From Salinisphaera hydrothermalis C41B8 (GTDB lineage Bacteria > Pseudomonadota > Gammaproteobacteria > Nevskiales > Salinisphaeraceae), in contig NZ_APNK01000010.1 of the NCBI RefSeq assembly GCF_000732535.1, positions 1 through 64,000 of the forward strand: a stretch of 64,000 bases of DNA. The letters run 5' to 3'. The notes under the pieces are model-generated. The model saw nothing but the letters and a program-made list of their open reading frames with translations. It searched no databases and had not been told where the DNA came from. The position numbers were made by a program, and so were the translations under genes. Below, one piece after another: positions 45,308 through 54,756 of this stretch; position 1 is the first letter of the stretch, and every line of letters begins with the position of its first letter.

Positions 45308-45466
45308 GGTGGTGCTCTCCTCTTTTTGTTTTATGCCGGCATGCGCCGAAGACATGCCGATTCTTTTAAAATGCTGCTTCAGCGATTTCGTGGTCGGATG
45401 AGCGAGGCCCATTCACGAGGTTGACTGACGCCGGGCGCCTGGCGAAATCACGAGTGCGTTTTTTTT

Positions 45467-45481
45467 TGGAATTGCGTTTTG
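45467..45481. promoter_or_regulatory. Operator dyad 3 (PsrA-like), upstream of DUF1302
   Basis: TGGAATTGCGTTTTG, 160 bp upstream of the DUF1302 start, within the 495-bp DUF1302-IclR divergent region. Differs from site 5 (58008) at only three positions. The rest of that region holds no gene I can support. Confidence 0.5.
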
Positions 45482-45802
45482 TAATCTGATTTGGGTCTAA
45501 ACTGTGTCGTCGATATCGTCAAGCAGCGCCGAGCGCCTCGACCGGCCAATTCAGCGTGACTTAGGCACTCCTCGGAGGGATCACCCACAACCGCTGGAGT
45601 GGTCGGAACCCTTGCGGTGAATTGGCTTACGTTGGCGGCGCGCTGGCGATGGACGTATCGTCAGGCCTGTCTCGGTGACCGCTCGCGGGCTGATGGCCTG
45701 CGACGGATGTCGAATCCCGGCCGGATGCGCCCCAGGTGTCGGTGATCGAATCTGCGCTCGCGTTATAGAGGCCGTAATGAGCGGACCGAGGGGGTTAAGA
45801 AC

Positions 45803-46642
45803 ATGACAACAACCAGGGCAGCACCCATGCACCGAACTAGAACAGGGACGGATTCAGTGGACGGGAAGAAGGATCCCAATTTCGTGACGGCGCTTGCCCG
45901 TGGGCTGGAACTGATGCGTTGTTACGGCGACGCTGCGGAATATCTGGGCAACGCTGAGCTGGCCAAGCGCACCGGTATACCGCGGCCTACAGTCTCGCGG
46001 CTCACGGCCACGCTGACCCAGCTGGGTTATCTGATTTACGTGCCGCATCTGGAGCGATATCGGCTGGGCCCGCGAGTGCTCGATCTCGGTTATCGCTATT
46101 TGGCAAGCGAGGGCGTCAGCAACATCGCGCGGCCGTTCATGCAGGAATTGGCGGATGCCACCGATTGCTTCATTGCGCTGGGCGTGGCCGAAGGCACGCA
46201 GATGACCTACACGCAGACCTGCCAGGGCCCCGGCCCCTTGATCATGCGCATGGGGACCGGTTCGCGCGTGCCCATGGCGCATACGGCGATCGGCCGGGCC
46301 TTTCTCGCGGCATTGCCGGCGGATCAGCGACGGCCTTATTGCGATCTTATCCAGCGCGACGATCCGAGCGCGTGGCCGCATATCGAGCGTGCCCTGGATC
46401 GTGCCGATCGCGAGTACGCGCAATTCGGATTCTGCGTGGCGGAAAGCGAATGGACCCGTGATGTCAGTGGGGTTGGCGTGCCCCTGGTGCTTGAAAACGG
46501 GCGCCGCGTGGTGGCATTCAACTGCAGCGGCTCGTCGTTGCGTCTGAGTTACCAGATTCTGACCGAAAACCTCGGGCCCCGCCTGCGTGACATGGTGACG
46601 CAAGTGCGCGAGTTGATCGAAGGTCGCGACGACCGCGGGTGA
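45803..46642 (+). CDS. IclR-family transcriptional regulator
   Basis: 279 aa. N-terminal winged helix-turn-helix (NAELAKRTGIPRPTVSRLTATLTQLGYL, about 50-77) and the C-terminal IclR effector domain (ALGVAEGTQMTYTQTCQG, then TAIGRAFLAALP). Family members sense aromatic or short acid metabolites. Flanked by the DUF1302 gene (divergent) and the acyl-CoA dehydrogenase operon (same direction), so it probably governs one or both. The start is the most upstream ATG (45803); one at 45830 is possible. Confidence 0.88.
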   Translation: MTTTRAAPMHRTRTGTDSVDGKKDPNFVTALARGLELMRCYGDAAEYLGNAELAKRTGIPRPTVSRLTATLTQLGYLIYVPHLERYRLGPRVLDLGYRYLASEGVSNIARPFMQELADATDCFIALGVAEGTQMTYTQTCQGPGPLIMRMGTGSRVPMAHTAIGRAFLAALPADQRRPYCDLIQRDDPSAWPHIERALDRADREYAQFGFCVAESEWTRDVSGVGVPLVLENGRRVVAFNCSGSSLRLSYQILTENLGPRLRDMVTQVRELIEGRDDRG

Positions 46643-46676
46643 TGCCAGCCGTGTCGAGCATGCATGCTGCCAAAAA

Positions 46677-46691
46677 TGGAATGATATTTTG
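46677..46691. promoter_or_regulatory. Operator dyad 4 (PsrA-like, weak), acyl-CoA dehydrogenase operon
   Basis: TGGAATGATATTTTG, 103 bp upstream of the start of the ACAD gene at 46794. Half-sites fit YGRAAY loosely; it is the weakest of the set. Confidence 0.4.
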
Positions 46692-46793
46692 ATTTGTTGA
46701 CGGCCTCTCCGACGCTGTGCGACTTTGCAAATCGGCACAAGATGCCTGACGGCCGCATCGGCACGTTGGGCGCATTCGACGAAGGAGAGGTCG

Positions 46794-48008
46794 ATGGGAG
46801 CGCTTTCCGATCGCGCCGAGGCGTTGCGATCCCGGCTGCAGTCGTTCATGGCGGAGTACGTCTACCCTAACGAAGCCGTTTACGAAACTCAGCATGCCGG
46901 GGCCGAGGATCGTTGGGCCGAGCCGCCGATTCATCATCAGCTCAAGGCGCGAGCACGCGAGCAGGGTCTGTGGAATCTGTTCCTGCCCGGTAGCGAACAT
47001 GGCGCGGGACTGTCCAACCACGACTATGCGCATCTGTGCGAAATCATGGGTCGCAGCCCGATTGCGCCGAGCCTTTTCAACTGTAGTGCGCCCGACACCG
47101 GGAACATGGAGGTGCTGGCCCGCTATGGCACCCCCGAGCAACAGGGACGCTGGCTGGCACCTCTACTCGAAGGCAAGATCCGATCGTGTTTTTCCATGAC
47201 CGAACCGAGCGTGGCTTCCTCGGATGCGACCAATATCGGCACGTCGATTGTTCGGGACGGAGACGAGTATGTGATCAACGGTCGCAAGTGGTGGTCGTCG
47301 GGCGCGATGTCGCGGGATTGTGCGGTCGCGATCGTCATGGGCAAGACTGACCCGAACGCCGAGCGCCATAAGCAGCAGTCGATGATTCTTGTGCCGCTCG
47401 ATACGCCCGGCGTGCATATTGAACGCGCATTGCATGTGTTCGGTTACGACGACGCGCCTGAAGGCCACGCCGATATCCATTACGACAACGTGCGGGTACC
47501 CGCCGAGAACATGATTCTCGGCGAAGGACGCGGGTTCGAGATCGCACAGGGCCGCCTCGGGCCGGGGCGCATCCATCATTGCATGCGCACAATTGGAGTC
47601 GCGGAACGGGCGCTGGAGGCGATGTGTGTTCGGGTCGCCGAGCGCGAGGCCTTCGGCCGCAAGCTGGTCGATTTCGACTCGATTCGAAAACAGATCGCCC
47701 GCTCCCGAGTTGAAATCGATCAGGCTCGGCTGCTGACGCTGCACGCCGCCGAGCGCATGGATGCCGTCGGTAACAAGTCGGCGCGTCAGGAGATCGCAAT
47801 GATCAAGGTGGTGGCGCCCGAGATGGCGCTGCGGGTGCTCGACCGGGCGATTCAGGCCCACGGCGCGCTTGGCGTTTCCCAGGACAGCTTTCTGGCACGC
47901 GCTTGGGCGCATATCCGCACGCTGCGGCTGGCCGACGGGCCGGATGAAGTACATCTGGACGCCATCGCCAAACTCGAACTACGGCGGCAGGGCGCCCAAG
48001 CCGGTTGA
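46794..48008 (+). CDS. Acyl-CoA dehydrogenase, ACAD10/11-like (LvaC-like)
   Basis: 404 aa, FAD enzyme. Typical ACAD blocks: [14 protein letters not shown] (FAD/substrate), [11 protein letters not shown], and C-terminal [32 protein letters not shown], where Asp-Gly-Pro replaces the usual EGT catalytic Glu, a feature of the ACAD10/11 group. Start at 46794 with AGGAGAGG upstream. Next to an SDR and an APH-type kinase, it forms the set used in 4-hydroxyacyl-CoA catabolism: phosphorylation of the 4-OH by the kinase and elimination by the dehydrogenase-type enzyme. Confidence 0.88.
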   Translation: MGALSDRAEALRSRLQSFMAEYVYPNEAVYETQHAGAEDRWAEPPIHHQLKARAREQGLWNLFLPGSEHGAGLSNHDYAHLCEIMGRSPIAPSLFNCSAPDTGNMEVLARYGTPEQQGRWLAPLLEGKIRSCFSMTEPSVASSDATNIGTSIVRDGDEYVINGRKWWSSGAMSRDCAVAIVMGKTDPNAERHKQQSMILVPLDTPGVHIERALHVFGYDDAPEGHADIHYDNVRVPAENMILGEGRGFEIAQGRLGPGRIHHCMRTIGVAERALEAMCVRVAEREAFGRKLVDFDSIRKQIARSRVEIDQARLLTLHAAERMDAVGNKSARQEIAMIKVVAPEMALRVLDRAIQAHGALGVSQDSFLARAWAHIRTLRLADGPDEVHLDAIAKLELRRQGAQAG

Positions 48009-48038
48009 GCCGGTGGTCCAATCTTTCAGGAGCGTGAT

Positions 48039-48806
48039 ATGGGACAACTTTTCGATCTGACCGGGCAAGTGGCGGTCATCACTGGCTCCAGCCGCGGTAT
48101 CGGCAAGGCAATCGCCTGGCAGATGGCCGCGCACGGGGCGAAGGTGGTGATCTCCAGCCGCAAGGTCGAGGCTTGCGAAACGGTGGCCGAAGAACTGCGA
48201 AACGCCGGTTTTGAAGCAACAGCTGTAGCCTGCCATGTCGGGGACAAGAGCCAATTGCAGAATCTCGTTGACAACACGACCGCAAAGTACGGCGGTATCG
48301 ATGTGCTGGTGTGCAACGCTGCGACCAACCCGGTTTACGGGCCGACCCGCGATATGACCGACGAGGCCTGGGACAAGATCATGAATACCAACGTTCGGTC
48401 CACGTTCTGGCTGTGCAACATGGTGCTGCCGGGTATGGCCGAACGCGGACGTGGTCGAGTGATCGTGCTGTCGTCGATCGCCGCACTGCGCGGCAACGAC
48501 GTCATCGGCACCTACGGGGTCTCGAAAGCGGCCGAAGCCGCTCTGGTGCGTAATCTCGCGGTTGAATGGGGACCGAAAAACATTCGCGTCAACGCGATCG
48601 CGCCGGGGCTGGTCCGCACCGATTTCGCCAAAGCGCTGATCGACGATCCCAAGCGACTGGCCCAGGCCGAACAGCGCACGCCGGTGCGTCGAATCGGCGA
48701 GCCGGACGATATTGCGGGCGTCGCCGTATTTCTGGCGAGCGCAGCCGGTGATTACGTGACCGGGCAGACCTTGATTGCCGACGGCGGCGAAACGATCGCA
48801 GGCTGA
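48039..48806 (+). CDS. SDR-family oxidoreductase (LvaD-like position)
   Basis: 255 aa classical SDR: TGSSRGIG (about 16-23), CNAATN in place of NNAG, catalytic Ser in LSSIAAL and YGVSK with Tyr/Lys, and TDFAKALIDD in the lid. 30 bp after the ACAD gene and 17 bp before the kinase gene. In the levulinate set an SDR sits at this place; the substrate is not shown by sequence. Confidence 0.87.
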   Translation: MGQLFDLTGQVAVITGSSRGIGKAIAWQMAAHGAKVVISSRKVEACETVAEELRNAGFEATAVACHVGDKSQLQNLVDNTTAKYGGIDVLVCNAATNPVYGPTRDMTDEAWDKIMNTNVRSTFWLCNMVLPGMAERGRGRVIVLSSIAALRGNDVIGTYGVSKAAEAALVRNLAVEWGPKNIRVNAIAPGLVRTDFAKALIDDPKRLAQAEQRTPVRRIGEPDDIAGVAVFLASAAGDYVTGQTLIADGGETIAG

Positions 48807-48823
48807 ATCGACGGGAGCGCTAT

Positions 48824-49903
48824 ATGAGCGAGCAAGCGGCAGGCGAGGCAGCGCTGGTTGAAGTCCGAAGCGCGCATCGGTTCGATACCGACCCACTCGA
48901 ACGCTATCTCGAGCGCCAGGGACTGCTCCAGGGCAGACTATCCATAAAACAGTTTCAGGGCGGCCAATCCAACCCGACATTCCTGGTGCAGACCGGCGAA
49001 GGTGAGTACAGCGCCTTCTATGTCCTGCGCAAGCAGCCGCCGGGAAAGATTCTGCCATCGGCGCATCGTGTGGATCGGGAATACCGCGTAATGAACGCGT
49101 TGTCGAACGTGCCCGACGTACCCGTCCCGGCCATGCGGGCCTACTGCGACGATGCGTCGGTGATAGGCACACCGTTCTACGTGATGGACTACGTCGAAGG
49201 ACGGGTGTTCAACCAGCCCACGCTCGATGATATCGCTCGCGATCAGCGAGCCGGGGTATATCACCGCATGGTCGATACGCTGGCGGCTCTGCATTCAGTC
49301 GACGTCGAGGCGGTCGGACTCTCCGATTTCGGCAAGCCCGAGGGCTACGTGGAACGCCAGGTGGCGCTCTGGCGCAAGCAGTACGACAAGTCCACCGACG
49401 ATCCCGACCCCGCCATGATCGCGCTCGGAGACTGGCTTGCCGAGCATCTCCCGCCGGACAGTCCGCCGACGATTGCCCATGGCGATTTCCGAATCGGCAA
49501 TCTACTGCTCGCGCCGGATCTTTCGAGCGTGCGTGCAGTGCTTGACTGGGAGCTTTCCACGCTCGGTCACCCGCTGGCCGATCTGGCTTATGCGTGTCTG
49601 CCGTACTACTTGCCGCCGGGCCAGGCTGGGCTGCCCGGCTTGGTTGGCCTCGACCTGGCCGAACACGGTATACCCAACGAATCCGAGCTGCTCGCCCGCT
49701 ATCGCGAGCGGCGCAATCTTTCGCGCATCGAAGATTGGCCTGTCTTCATTGCCTTTTCGCTGTTTCGGATCGCCGCCATTCTGCAGGGCGTCTATGCGCG
49801 GGCGGTGCAAGGGAATGCGAGTAACGCTAATGCGTTGGAGGTAGGTCGTCAGGCCGGCCGGCTGGCGGAGCGCGGCTGGGAAATTGCGCGGAGCCACGAC
49901 TGA
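48824..49903 (+). CDS. APH-family phosphotransferase (ACAD10/11 N-domain / LvaA-like)
   Basis: 359 aa kinase-like fold. N-lobe GGQSNPTFLV (phosphate loop) and VLRKQPPG (Lys), hinge YVMDYVEGRVF, catalytic loop IAHGDFRIGNLLL with Asp and Asn, and metal-binding VLDWELSTLGHPLADLAY. Orthologous in plan to the kinase domain of ACAD10/11 and to LvaA, which phosphorylate the 4-hydroxyl of 4-hydroxyacyl-CoA. Not expected to be an antibiotic resistance enzyme given its operon. Confidence 0.88.
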   Translation: MSEQAAGEAALVEVRSAHRFDTDPLERYLERQGLLQGRLSIKQFQGGQSNPTFLVQTGEGEYSAFYVLRKQPPGKILPSAHRVDREYRVMNALSNVPDVPVPAMRAYCDDASVIGTPFYVMDYVEGRVFNQPTLDDIARDQRAGVYHRMVDTLAALHSVDVEAVGLSDFGKPEGYVERQVALWRKQYDKSTDDPDPAMIALGDWLAEHLPPDSPPTIAHGDFRIGNLLLAPDLSSVRAVLDWELSTLGHPLADLAYACLPYYLPPGQAGLPGLVGLDLAEHGIPNESELLARYRERRNLSRIEDWPVFIAFSLFRIAAILQGVYARAVQGNASNANALEVGRQAGRLAERGWEIARSHD

Positions 49904-49948
49904 GCGGCGTTTGGTTTGCGCGGTCAGCGTGTCGAGGTGAGATCCGAC

Positions 49949-50737
49949 ATGAAGCGATTTCAGCGCATCCTGGTTACCAATGACGACGGCGTGGAAGCGC
50001 CGGGTCTGGCAGTGGCCGAGCGCATGGCGGTCGCGTTGGGCGAAGAAGTCTGGGTGGTCGCGCCGCAGACCGATCAATCGGGTGTGGGCCAGGGCATTTC
50101 CGTGCATCGGCCACTCCAGGCGCTACGCCGGGGCGAGCGTCGCTACGCGGTTTCGGGTACGCCCGCCGACTGCGTGATGTATGCGTTGGCTTCGCTGTGT
50201 GCGGATCGCGCACCCGATCTGGTGCTATCCGGCGTTAACTGGGGCGCCAATCTGTCCGATTCGGTGATGTATTCCGGTACGGTCGGCGCCGCCCTGGCCG
50301 CAGACCATCTCGGATTGGACGCTATCGCTCTGAGTCAGGCCTATCACGCCGGATACGAGCCGGACTTCAGTGTCGCGACGGCGTTCGCCCAACGGGTCAT
50401 CGAACAGTTGCTCGCGCGTCGTGCCCGGGACGGCAATTGCTGCTGGAGCGTCAACTTTCCGATGCAGCCGCTGGATTCCATACGCGGGCTGCGTTTCACC
50501 CGCCAGGCACGGGGTGCGATTCGGACGCCGACGCTGACGCCGGTCATTGAAAGCGATCCGCATAGCGGCCAGTGGCTGGGCTTCGAGGGCAACGCGCGTT
50601 CTCTCGCCGATCCGCGCTGCGATGTCGTGGCCTTGCGTGAGCATTATGTCTCCGCAACCCCACTGCACGGCACGCGGTGCAATGAGTCGTTGCTCGAGCG
50701 TGCCGCCGACGATCTCGAGATCGATATTCGCTCTTAA
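49949..50737 (+). CDS. surE: 5'/3'-nucleotidase SurE
   Basis: 262 aa, metal-dependent nucleotidase releasing phosphate from nucleoside monophosphates. Hallmarks: LVTNDDGVEAPG at the N-terminus (metal Asp pair about 12-13), SGVNWGANLSDSVMYSGTVGAA (Ser, Asn ligands and Gly-rich loop), and PQTDQSG. Start at 49949 behind GAGGTGAG; the frame upstream is not conserved. It is an isolated surE, away from the usual pcm/nlpD neighbours, here within a catabolic operon, so a second copy elsewhere would not be surprising. Confidence 0.88.
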   Translation: MKRFQRILVTNDDGVEAPGLAVAERMAVALGEEVWVVAPQTDQSGVGQGISVHRPLQALRRGERRYAVSGTPADCVMYALASLCADRAPDLVLSGVNWGANLSDSVMYSGTVGAALAADHLGLDAIALSQAYHAGYEPDFSVATAFAQRVIEQLLARRARDGNCCWSVNFPMQPLDSIRGLRFTRQARGAIRTPTLTPVIESDPHSGQWLGFEGNARSLADPRCDVVALREHYVSATPLHGTRCNESLLERAADDLEIDIRS

Positions 50738-50813
50738 GCAGTCAATCCCGGTCCGCGCTGCGCTCCTGGTGTCGACAGCCCGTAAAGCCGGCATACGACA
50801 TTAGGATTAAAAA

Positions 50814-50828
50814 TGAAATGCCGTTTCA
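50814..50828. promoter_or_regulatory. Operator dyad 5 (PsrA-like), acyl-CoA ligase operon
   Basis: TGAAATGCCGTTTCA, 111 bp upstream of the ligase start, just after surE. Matches site 1 at the outer positions. Confidence 0.65.
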
Positions 50829-50938
50829 AAATACATTGACGCGTTCGGTAGCCGGTGACAGAGTCTGAGTCATCCCGATAAAACACGCGCTTGAGAACGT
50901 GTGGCCGGGCTCCGCTGAATGATGAGGAGAACGACGCG

Positions 50939-52594
50939 ATGTTCGATCGGCACTACGCCGTATGGCCCGACTACTTGCCATACCAATTGGCGCTGCCCCA
51001 GACCAGTCTCTACGCCAATCTTGCGATTTCCGCACAACGTTATCCCGATCGGGATGCGATCCTTTATTACGACACGCCGATGACCTATGCCGAGCTCGAG
51101 CGTGAGGCGCTGGCGCTGGCCGGCTATCTGAATTCGCGTGGCGTAGCGCGTGGCGACCGTGTCCTGCTTTACATGCAGAATGCCCCGCAGTACGTCGTTG
51201 CTTTCTATGCGATTCTGCGCGCCAATGCCGTAGTGGTTCCGGTGAATCCGATGAACCGTACCGGCGAGATCGAACACTACGCCCGTGATACCGACGCCCG
51301 TCTGTGCATCTGTGGCCAGGAGCGTCTTGCCGAAGCAACGCCGTTGCTCGATTCCGGGCTGCTCCATGAGATCGTGGCGACGGCTTACAGCGAATACGCC
51401 ACCCGCGAGAGCGATCTCGAGCTGCCAGCCGAGGTCATGGCACCCTTCGACGTGCCACAGGCGGCCGGCGTCATTGCCTGGCGTGATGCGCTGAACACGG
51501 ATCACGCGCCGCCGGCGCCTGAAGCCGGCCCTGACGATCTTGCGGTATTACCCTACAGTTCCGGGACCACGGGCCAGCCCAAAGGCTGCATGCATACGCA
51601 TGCTTCGGTGATGGCCACGGCCGTACACAGCGTGGTGTGGAGCTACGGCACCTCCGAGGGCGTGAATCTCGCGACGCTCCCGTTCTTCCACGTCACCGGC
51701 ATGCAGAACAGCATGAACGCCACTATCTATGCCGGTGCGACCCTGGTCATCATGACACGCTGGGACCGGCGTACCGCGGCTCGGCTTATCGAACGTTACC
51801 GCGTCAACCGGTGGACCAACATCGTGACCATGGCGGTGGACCTCCTCGCTGATCCCGAGATCGAATCCTTCGATCTATCGAGCCTGGAGTACATCGGCGG
51901 CGGTGGGGCGGCCATGCCGGCCGCGGTGGCGGAAAAACTGCGTGCTTTGACCGGCCTAGATTACATCGAAGGCTATGGGCTCAGCGAGACCATGGCGGCA
52001 ACGCATATCAACCCGCTCGGGGCGCCAAAAGCCCAGTGTCTCGGCATTCCGGTGTTCGGCGTCGATGCGCGGATTATCGATCTGGAAACGCAGACCGAGG
52101 TGCCGATCGGCGAAACCGGGGAAATCGTGTCGAACGGGCCGCAGGTGTGCATCGGCTACTGGAATCGGCCGGAGGCAACGGGCGAGGCCTTCATCGAAAT
52201 CGACGGCAAGCGTTTTCTCCGAACCGGTGATATCGGCCGCTGTGACGAGAACGGCTACTTCTTCATGGTCGATCGCGCCAAGCGCATGATCAACGCGTCT
52301 GGCTACAAGGTCTGGCCGGCCGAGGTCGAGGCTTTGATGTTCGGCCACCCGGAAATTCGTGAAGCCTGCGTGATCGCCACGCCGGACATCCGGCGCGGCG
52401 AATCGGTCAAGGCCTGCGTTGTGTTGGTCGACGGCGCAACCGCGAGTGAGGCGGACATTCTGGCCTGGTGCCGCGACAACATGGCGGCGTACAAGGTGCC
52501 CCGTGCGGTCGAGATCTGTCTCGAGCTGCCCCGCTCTCAGACCGGCAAGGTCATGTGGCGCCGCCTTCAAGAAGACGAATGGGAACAAGCCTAG
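50939..52594 (+). CDS. Acyl-CoA synthetase (AMP-forming), PimA-like
   Basis: 551 aa ANL-superfamily ligase activating a carboxylic acid with ATP and CoA. AMP motif LPYSSGTTGQPKGCMHTH (about 198-215), A5 GYGLSETMA, A7 FLRTGDIGRCDENGYF, A8 DRAKRMINASGYKVWPAEVE, and the A10 Lys in PRSQTGKVMW. Substrate specificity not readable; linkage to FadB and PimC/D-like genes suggests a medium-chain or dicarboxylic acid. GAGGAG lies about 9 bp upstream of the start. First gene of ligase-fadB-acdA-acdB. Confidence 0.9.
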   Translation: MFDRHYAVWPDYLPYQLALPQTSLYANLAISAQRYPDRDAILYYDTPMTYAELEREALALAGYLNSRGVARGDRVLLYMQNAPQYVVAFYAILRANAVVVPVNPMNRTGEIEHYARDTDARLCICGQERLAEATPLLDSGLLHEIVATAYSEYATRESDLELPAEVMAPFDVPQAAGVIAWRDALNTDHAPPAPEAGPDDLAVLPYSSGTTGQPKGCMHTHASVMATAVHSVVWSYGTSEGVNLATLPFFHVTGMQNSMNATIYAGATLVIMTRWDRRTAARLIERYRVNRWTNIVTMAVDLLADPEIESFDLSSLEYIGGGGAAMPAAVAEKLRALTGLDYIEGYGLSETMAATHINPLGAPKAQCLGIPVFGVDARIIDLETQTEVPIGETGEIVSNGPQVCIGYWNRPEATGEAFIEIDGKRFLRTGDIGRCDENGYFFMVDRAKRMINASGYKVWPAEVEALMFGHPEIREACVIATPDIRRGESVKACVVLVDGATASEADILAWCRDNMAAYKVPRAVEICLELPRSQTGKVMWRRLQEDEWEQA

Positions 52595-52646
52595 GTCCAT
52601 ATGGGCCTGATCGTCCGGATCGAGGTATCCAGAGCAAGGAGTATTC

Positions 52647-54734
52647 ATGAGCAATGTCGTTTCCTATCGATGCCAGGAGGGCGTTGGCCTGATCGTCATC
52701 GACAATCCGCCGGTCAACGCCCTGGGCCACGCGGTTCGACAGGGCTTGCTCGCGGCACTGAACGAGGGCCTGGCCGATGCCTCGGCCAAGGCGCTGGCGA
52801 TCATGGGCGCTGGCCGCACCTTCCCGGCCGGCGCGGATATTCGCGAGTTCGGCAAGGCACCGAGACCACCGTCGCTGCCCGACGTCATCGACGCGATCGA
52901 GGTCAGCAGCAAGCCGGTCATCGCCGCCGTGCATGGCACCGCCCTTGGCGGCGGCATGGAAATCACCCTCGGCTGTGATTATCGGCTGGCTCTGGAGTCG
53001 GCAAAGATGGGCTTGCCGGAGGTCAATCTGGGCCTGCTGCCCGGCGCCGGCGGCACCCAGCGCCTGCCGCGATTGATCGGCGCCAAGGCGGCACTGGAAA
53101 CGATCGTCGAAGGCAAGCCGATCAAGGCTTCGCGACTCGCCGAAGTGGGGATCGTTGATGAAGTCGTCAGCGGCGATCTTGAGCGCAAAGCCATCGCCTA
53201 TGCTCACCAGCTGATTTCAGAAGACGCGCCGCGGCGCCCGGTGAGCGCGCTCCCGGCCGCGCCAGAAGACGCCGACGTTTTTGCCGAGTTCGAAGCGGCC
53301 ATCGCGCGCAAAAAACGCGGTTATCTCGCGCCATTTCATTGCATCGAGGCGGTGAAGGCGGCCACCGAGATGGACTTTGCCGCCGGCATGGCGCGCGAAC
53401 GCGAACTGTTCGTCGAGCTGCTGAATTCTCCGCAGTCGGCAGCGCAGCGACATGTGTTCTTCGCCGAGCGCGAAGTCGCCAAGGTGCCGGGGCTCGCCAA
53501 GGACACGCCGCAGCGCGAGATCAACCGGGTTGCGGTTATCGGCGCGGGCACGATGGGCGGCGGTATCGCCATGAATTTCCTGTCGGCGGGGATCCCGGTG
53601 ACGATGCTGGAGATGCACCAGGACGCGCTCGATCGCGGCGTTTCGGTCATGCGTCGCAACTACGAAGCCAGCGCGCGAAAAGGCCGCCTGGCGGCCGGAC
53701 AGGTCGAAGCCAACATGGGGCGGCTGTCGACCACGCTGGACTATTCAGATCTAGCCGAAGCCGATCTGATCATCGAAGCCGTGTTCGAGAATATGGACGT
53801 CAAAAAGACCGTGTTCGGCGAGCTCGATCGGGTGGCGAAATCCGGCGCGATCATGGCAACGAACACATCGACGCTCGACGTGAACGAGATCGCAGGCGCA
53901 ACGTCACGGCCCGCCGATGTGCTCGGCATGCATTTCTTTTCGCCGGCCAACGTGATGAAGCTGCTGGAGATCGTGCGTGGGGAGCAGACCGCGGACGACG
54001 CGCTGGCCACGGTCATGGCGCTGGCGCGACGTATCGGGAAGGTTGGAGTCGCGGTCGGCGTATGCTACGGCTTCGTCGGCAACCGCATGTTGCACAAGCG
54101 CCAGTCTCAGGCTCTGGAACTCGTCAATGCCGGCGCAACGCCGGTCCAGGTCGACCGTGTTCTCTACGATTTCGGGCTGCCCATGGGGCCGTTCGCAATG
54201 GCGGATCTGGCCGGGTTGGACGTGGGCTGGCGTATTCGCGAAGGCTTGCGGGAGAGCGATCCCGCTAACGCGCCGGCGCCTAACTGGATGGATGCGCTCG
54301 CCGAAGCCGGACGATTCGGCCAGAAGACCGGAGTCGGGGTGTTCGAGTATCCCGACGGCGGCCGTGCGCCCGAGCCCTCTGAAACCACAGCGGCCGAGAT
54401 CGACAAATATCGCACCGAGCAGGGCATTACATCGCGCGAGGTCAGCGACGAAGAAATTCGCGAACGCTGTCTTTACGTGATGATCAACGAAGGCGCGAAG
54501 ATCCTCGAAGAAGGCATCGCCGCGCGGCCGCTGGATATCGACGTTGTCTGGATCTATGGCTACGGCTTCCCGCCCTATCGCGGCGGCCCGATGTACTGGG
54601 CCGATCAGCTCGGGCTCAACTACGTCTGTGAACGCGTCAAGGCGTTCCGCGAGGAGACCGGCGATCCGGACTGGCACATATCCCCACTGCTCGAACAACT
54701 TGCTGGCGAAGGTAAGAGCTTCGCCGATCTTTAA
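52647..54734 (+). CDS. Bifunctional enoyl-CoA hydratase / 3-hydroxyacyl-CoA dehydrogenase
   Basis: 695 aa FadB/FadJ/PimF-like enzyme for two steps of beta-oxidation. Crotonase part (about 1-190): GTALGGGMEITLGCDYRLA and PEVNLGLLPGAGG with the two catalytic Glu. Dehydrogenase part (about 290-690): VIGAGTMGGGIAMNFL for NAD, HFFSPANVMKLLEIV with the catalytic His, and GFVGNRM. Good ribosome site AAGGAG. 52 bp after the ligase. The thiolase partner is not in this operon. Confidence 0.93.
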   Translation: MSNVVSYRCQEGVGLIVIDNPPVNALGHAVRQGLLAALNEGLADASAKALAIMGAGRTFPAGADIREFGKAPRPPSLPDVIDAIEVSSKPVIAAVHGTALGGGMEITLGCDYRLALESAKMGLPEVNLGLLPGAGGTQRLPRLIGAKAALETIVEGKPIKASRLAEVGIVDEVVSGDLERKAIAYAHQLISEDAPRRPVSALPAAPEDADVFAEFEAAIARKKRGYLAPFHCIEAVKAATEMDFAAGMARERELFVELLNSPQSAAQRHVFFAEREVAKVPGLAKDTPQREINRVAVIGAGTMGGGIAMNFLSAGIPVTMLEMHQDALDRGVSVMRRNYEASARKGRLAAGQVEANMGRLSTTLDYSDLAEADLIIEAVFENMDVKKTVFGELDRVAKSGAIMATNTSTLDVNEIAGATSRPADVLGMHFFSPANVMKLLEIVRGEQTADDALATVMALARRIGKVGVAVGVCYGFVGNRMLHKRQSQALELVNAGATPVQVDRVLYDFGLPMGPFAMADLAGLDVGWRIREGLRESDPANAPAPNWMDALAEAGRFGQKTGVGVFEYPDGGRAPEPSETTAAEIDKYRTEQGITSREVSDEEIRERCLYVMINEGAKILEEGIAARPLDIDVVWIYGYGFPPYRGGPMYWADQLGLNYVCERVKAFREETGDPDWHISPLLEQLAGEGKSFADL

Positions 54735-54756
54735 GCTCTTTCGGTAACGACACATC

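Noticed and set aside
48824-49903. Aminoglycoside phosphotransferase (resistance gene)
   Set aside because: The fold is APH-like but the sequence and operon match the ACAD10/11-LvaA kinases of acyl-CoA metabolism.
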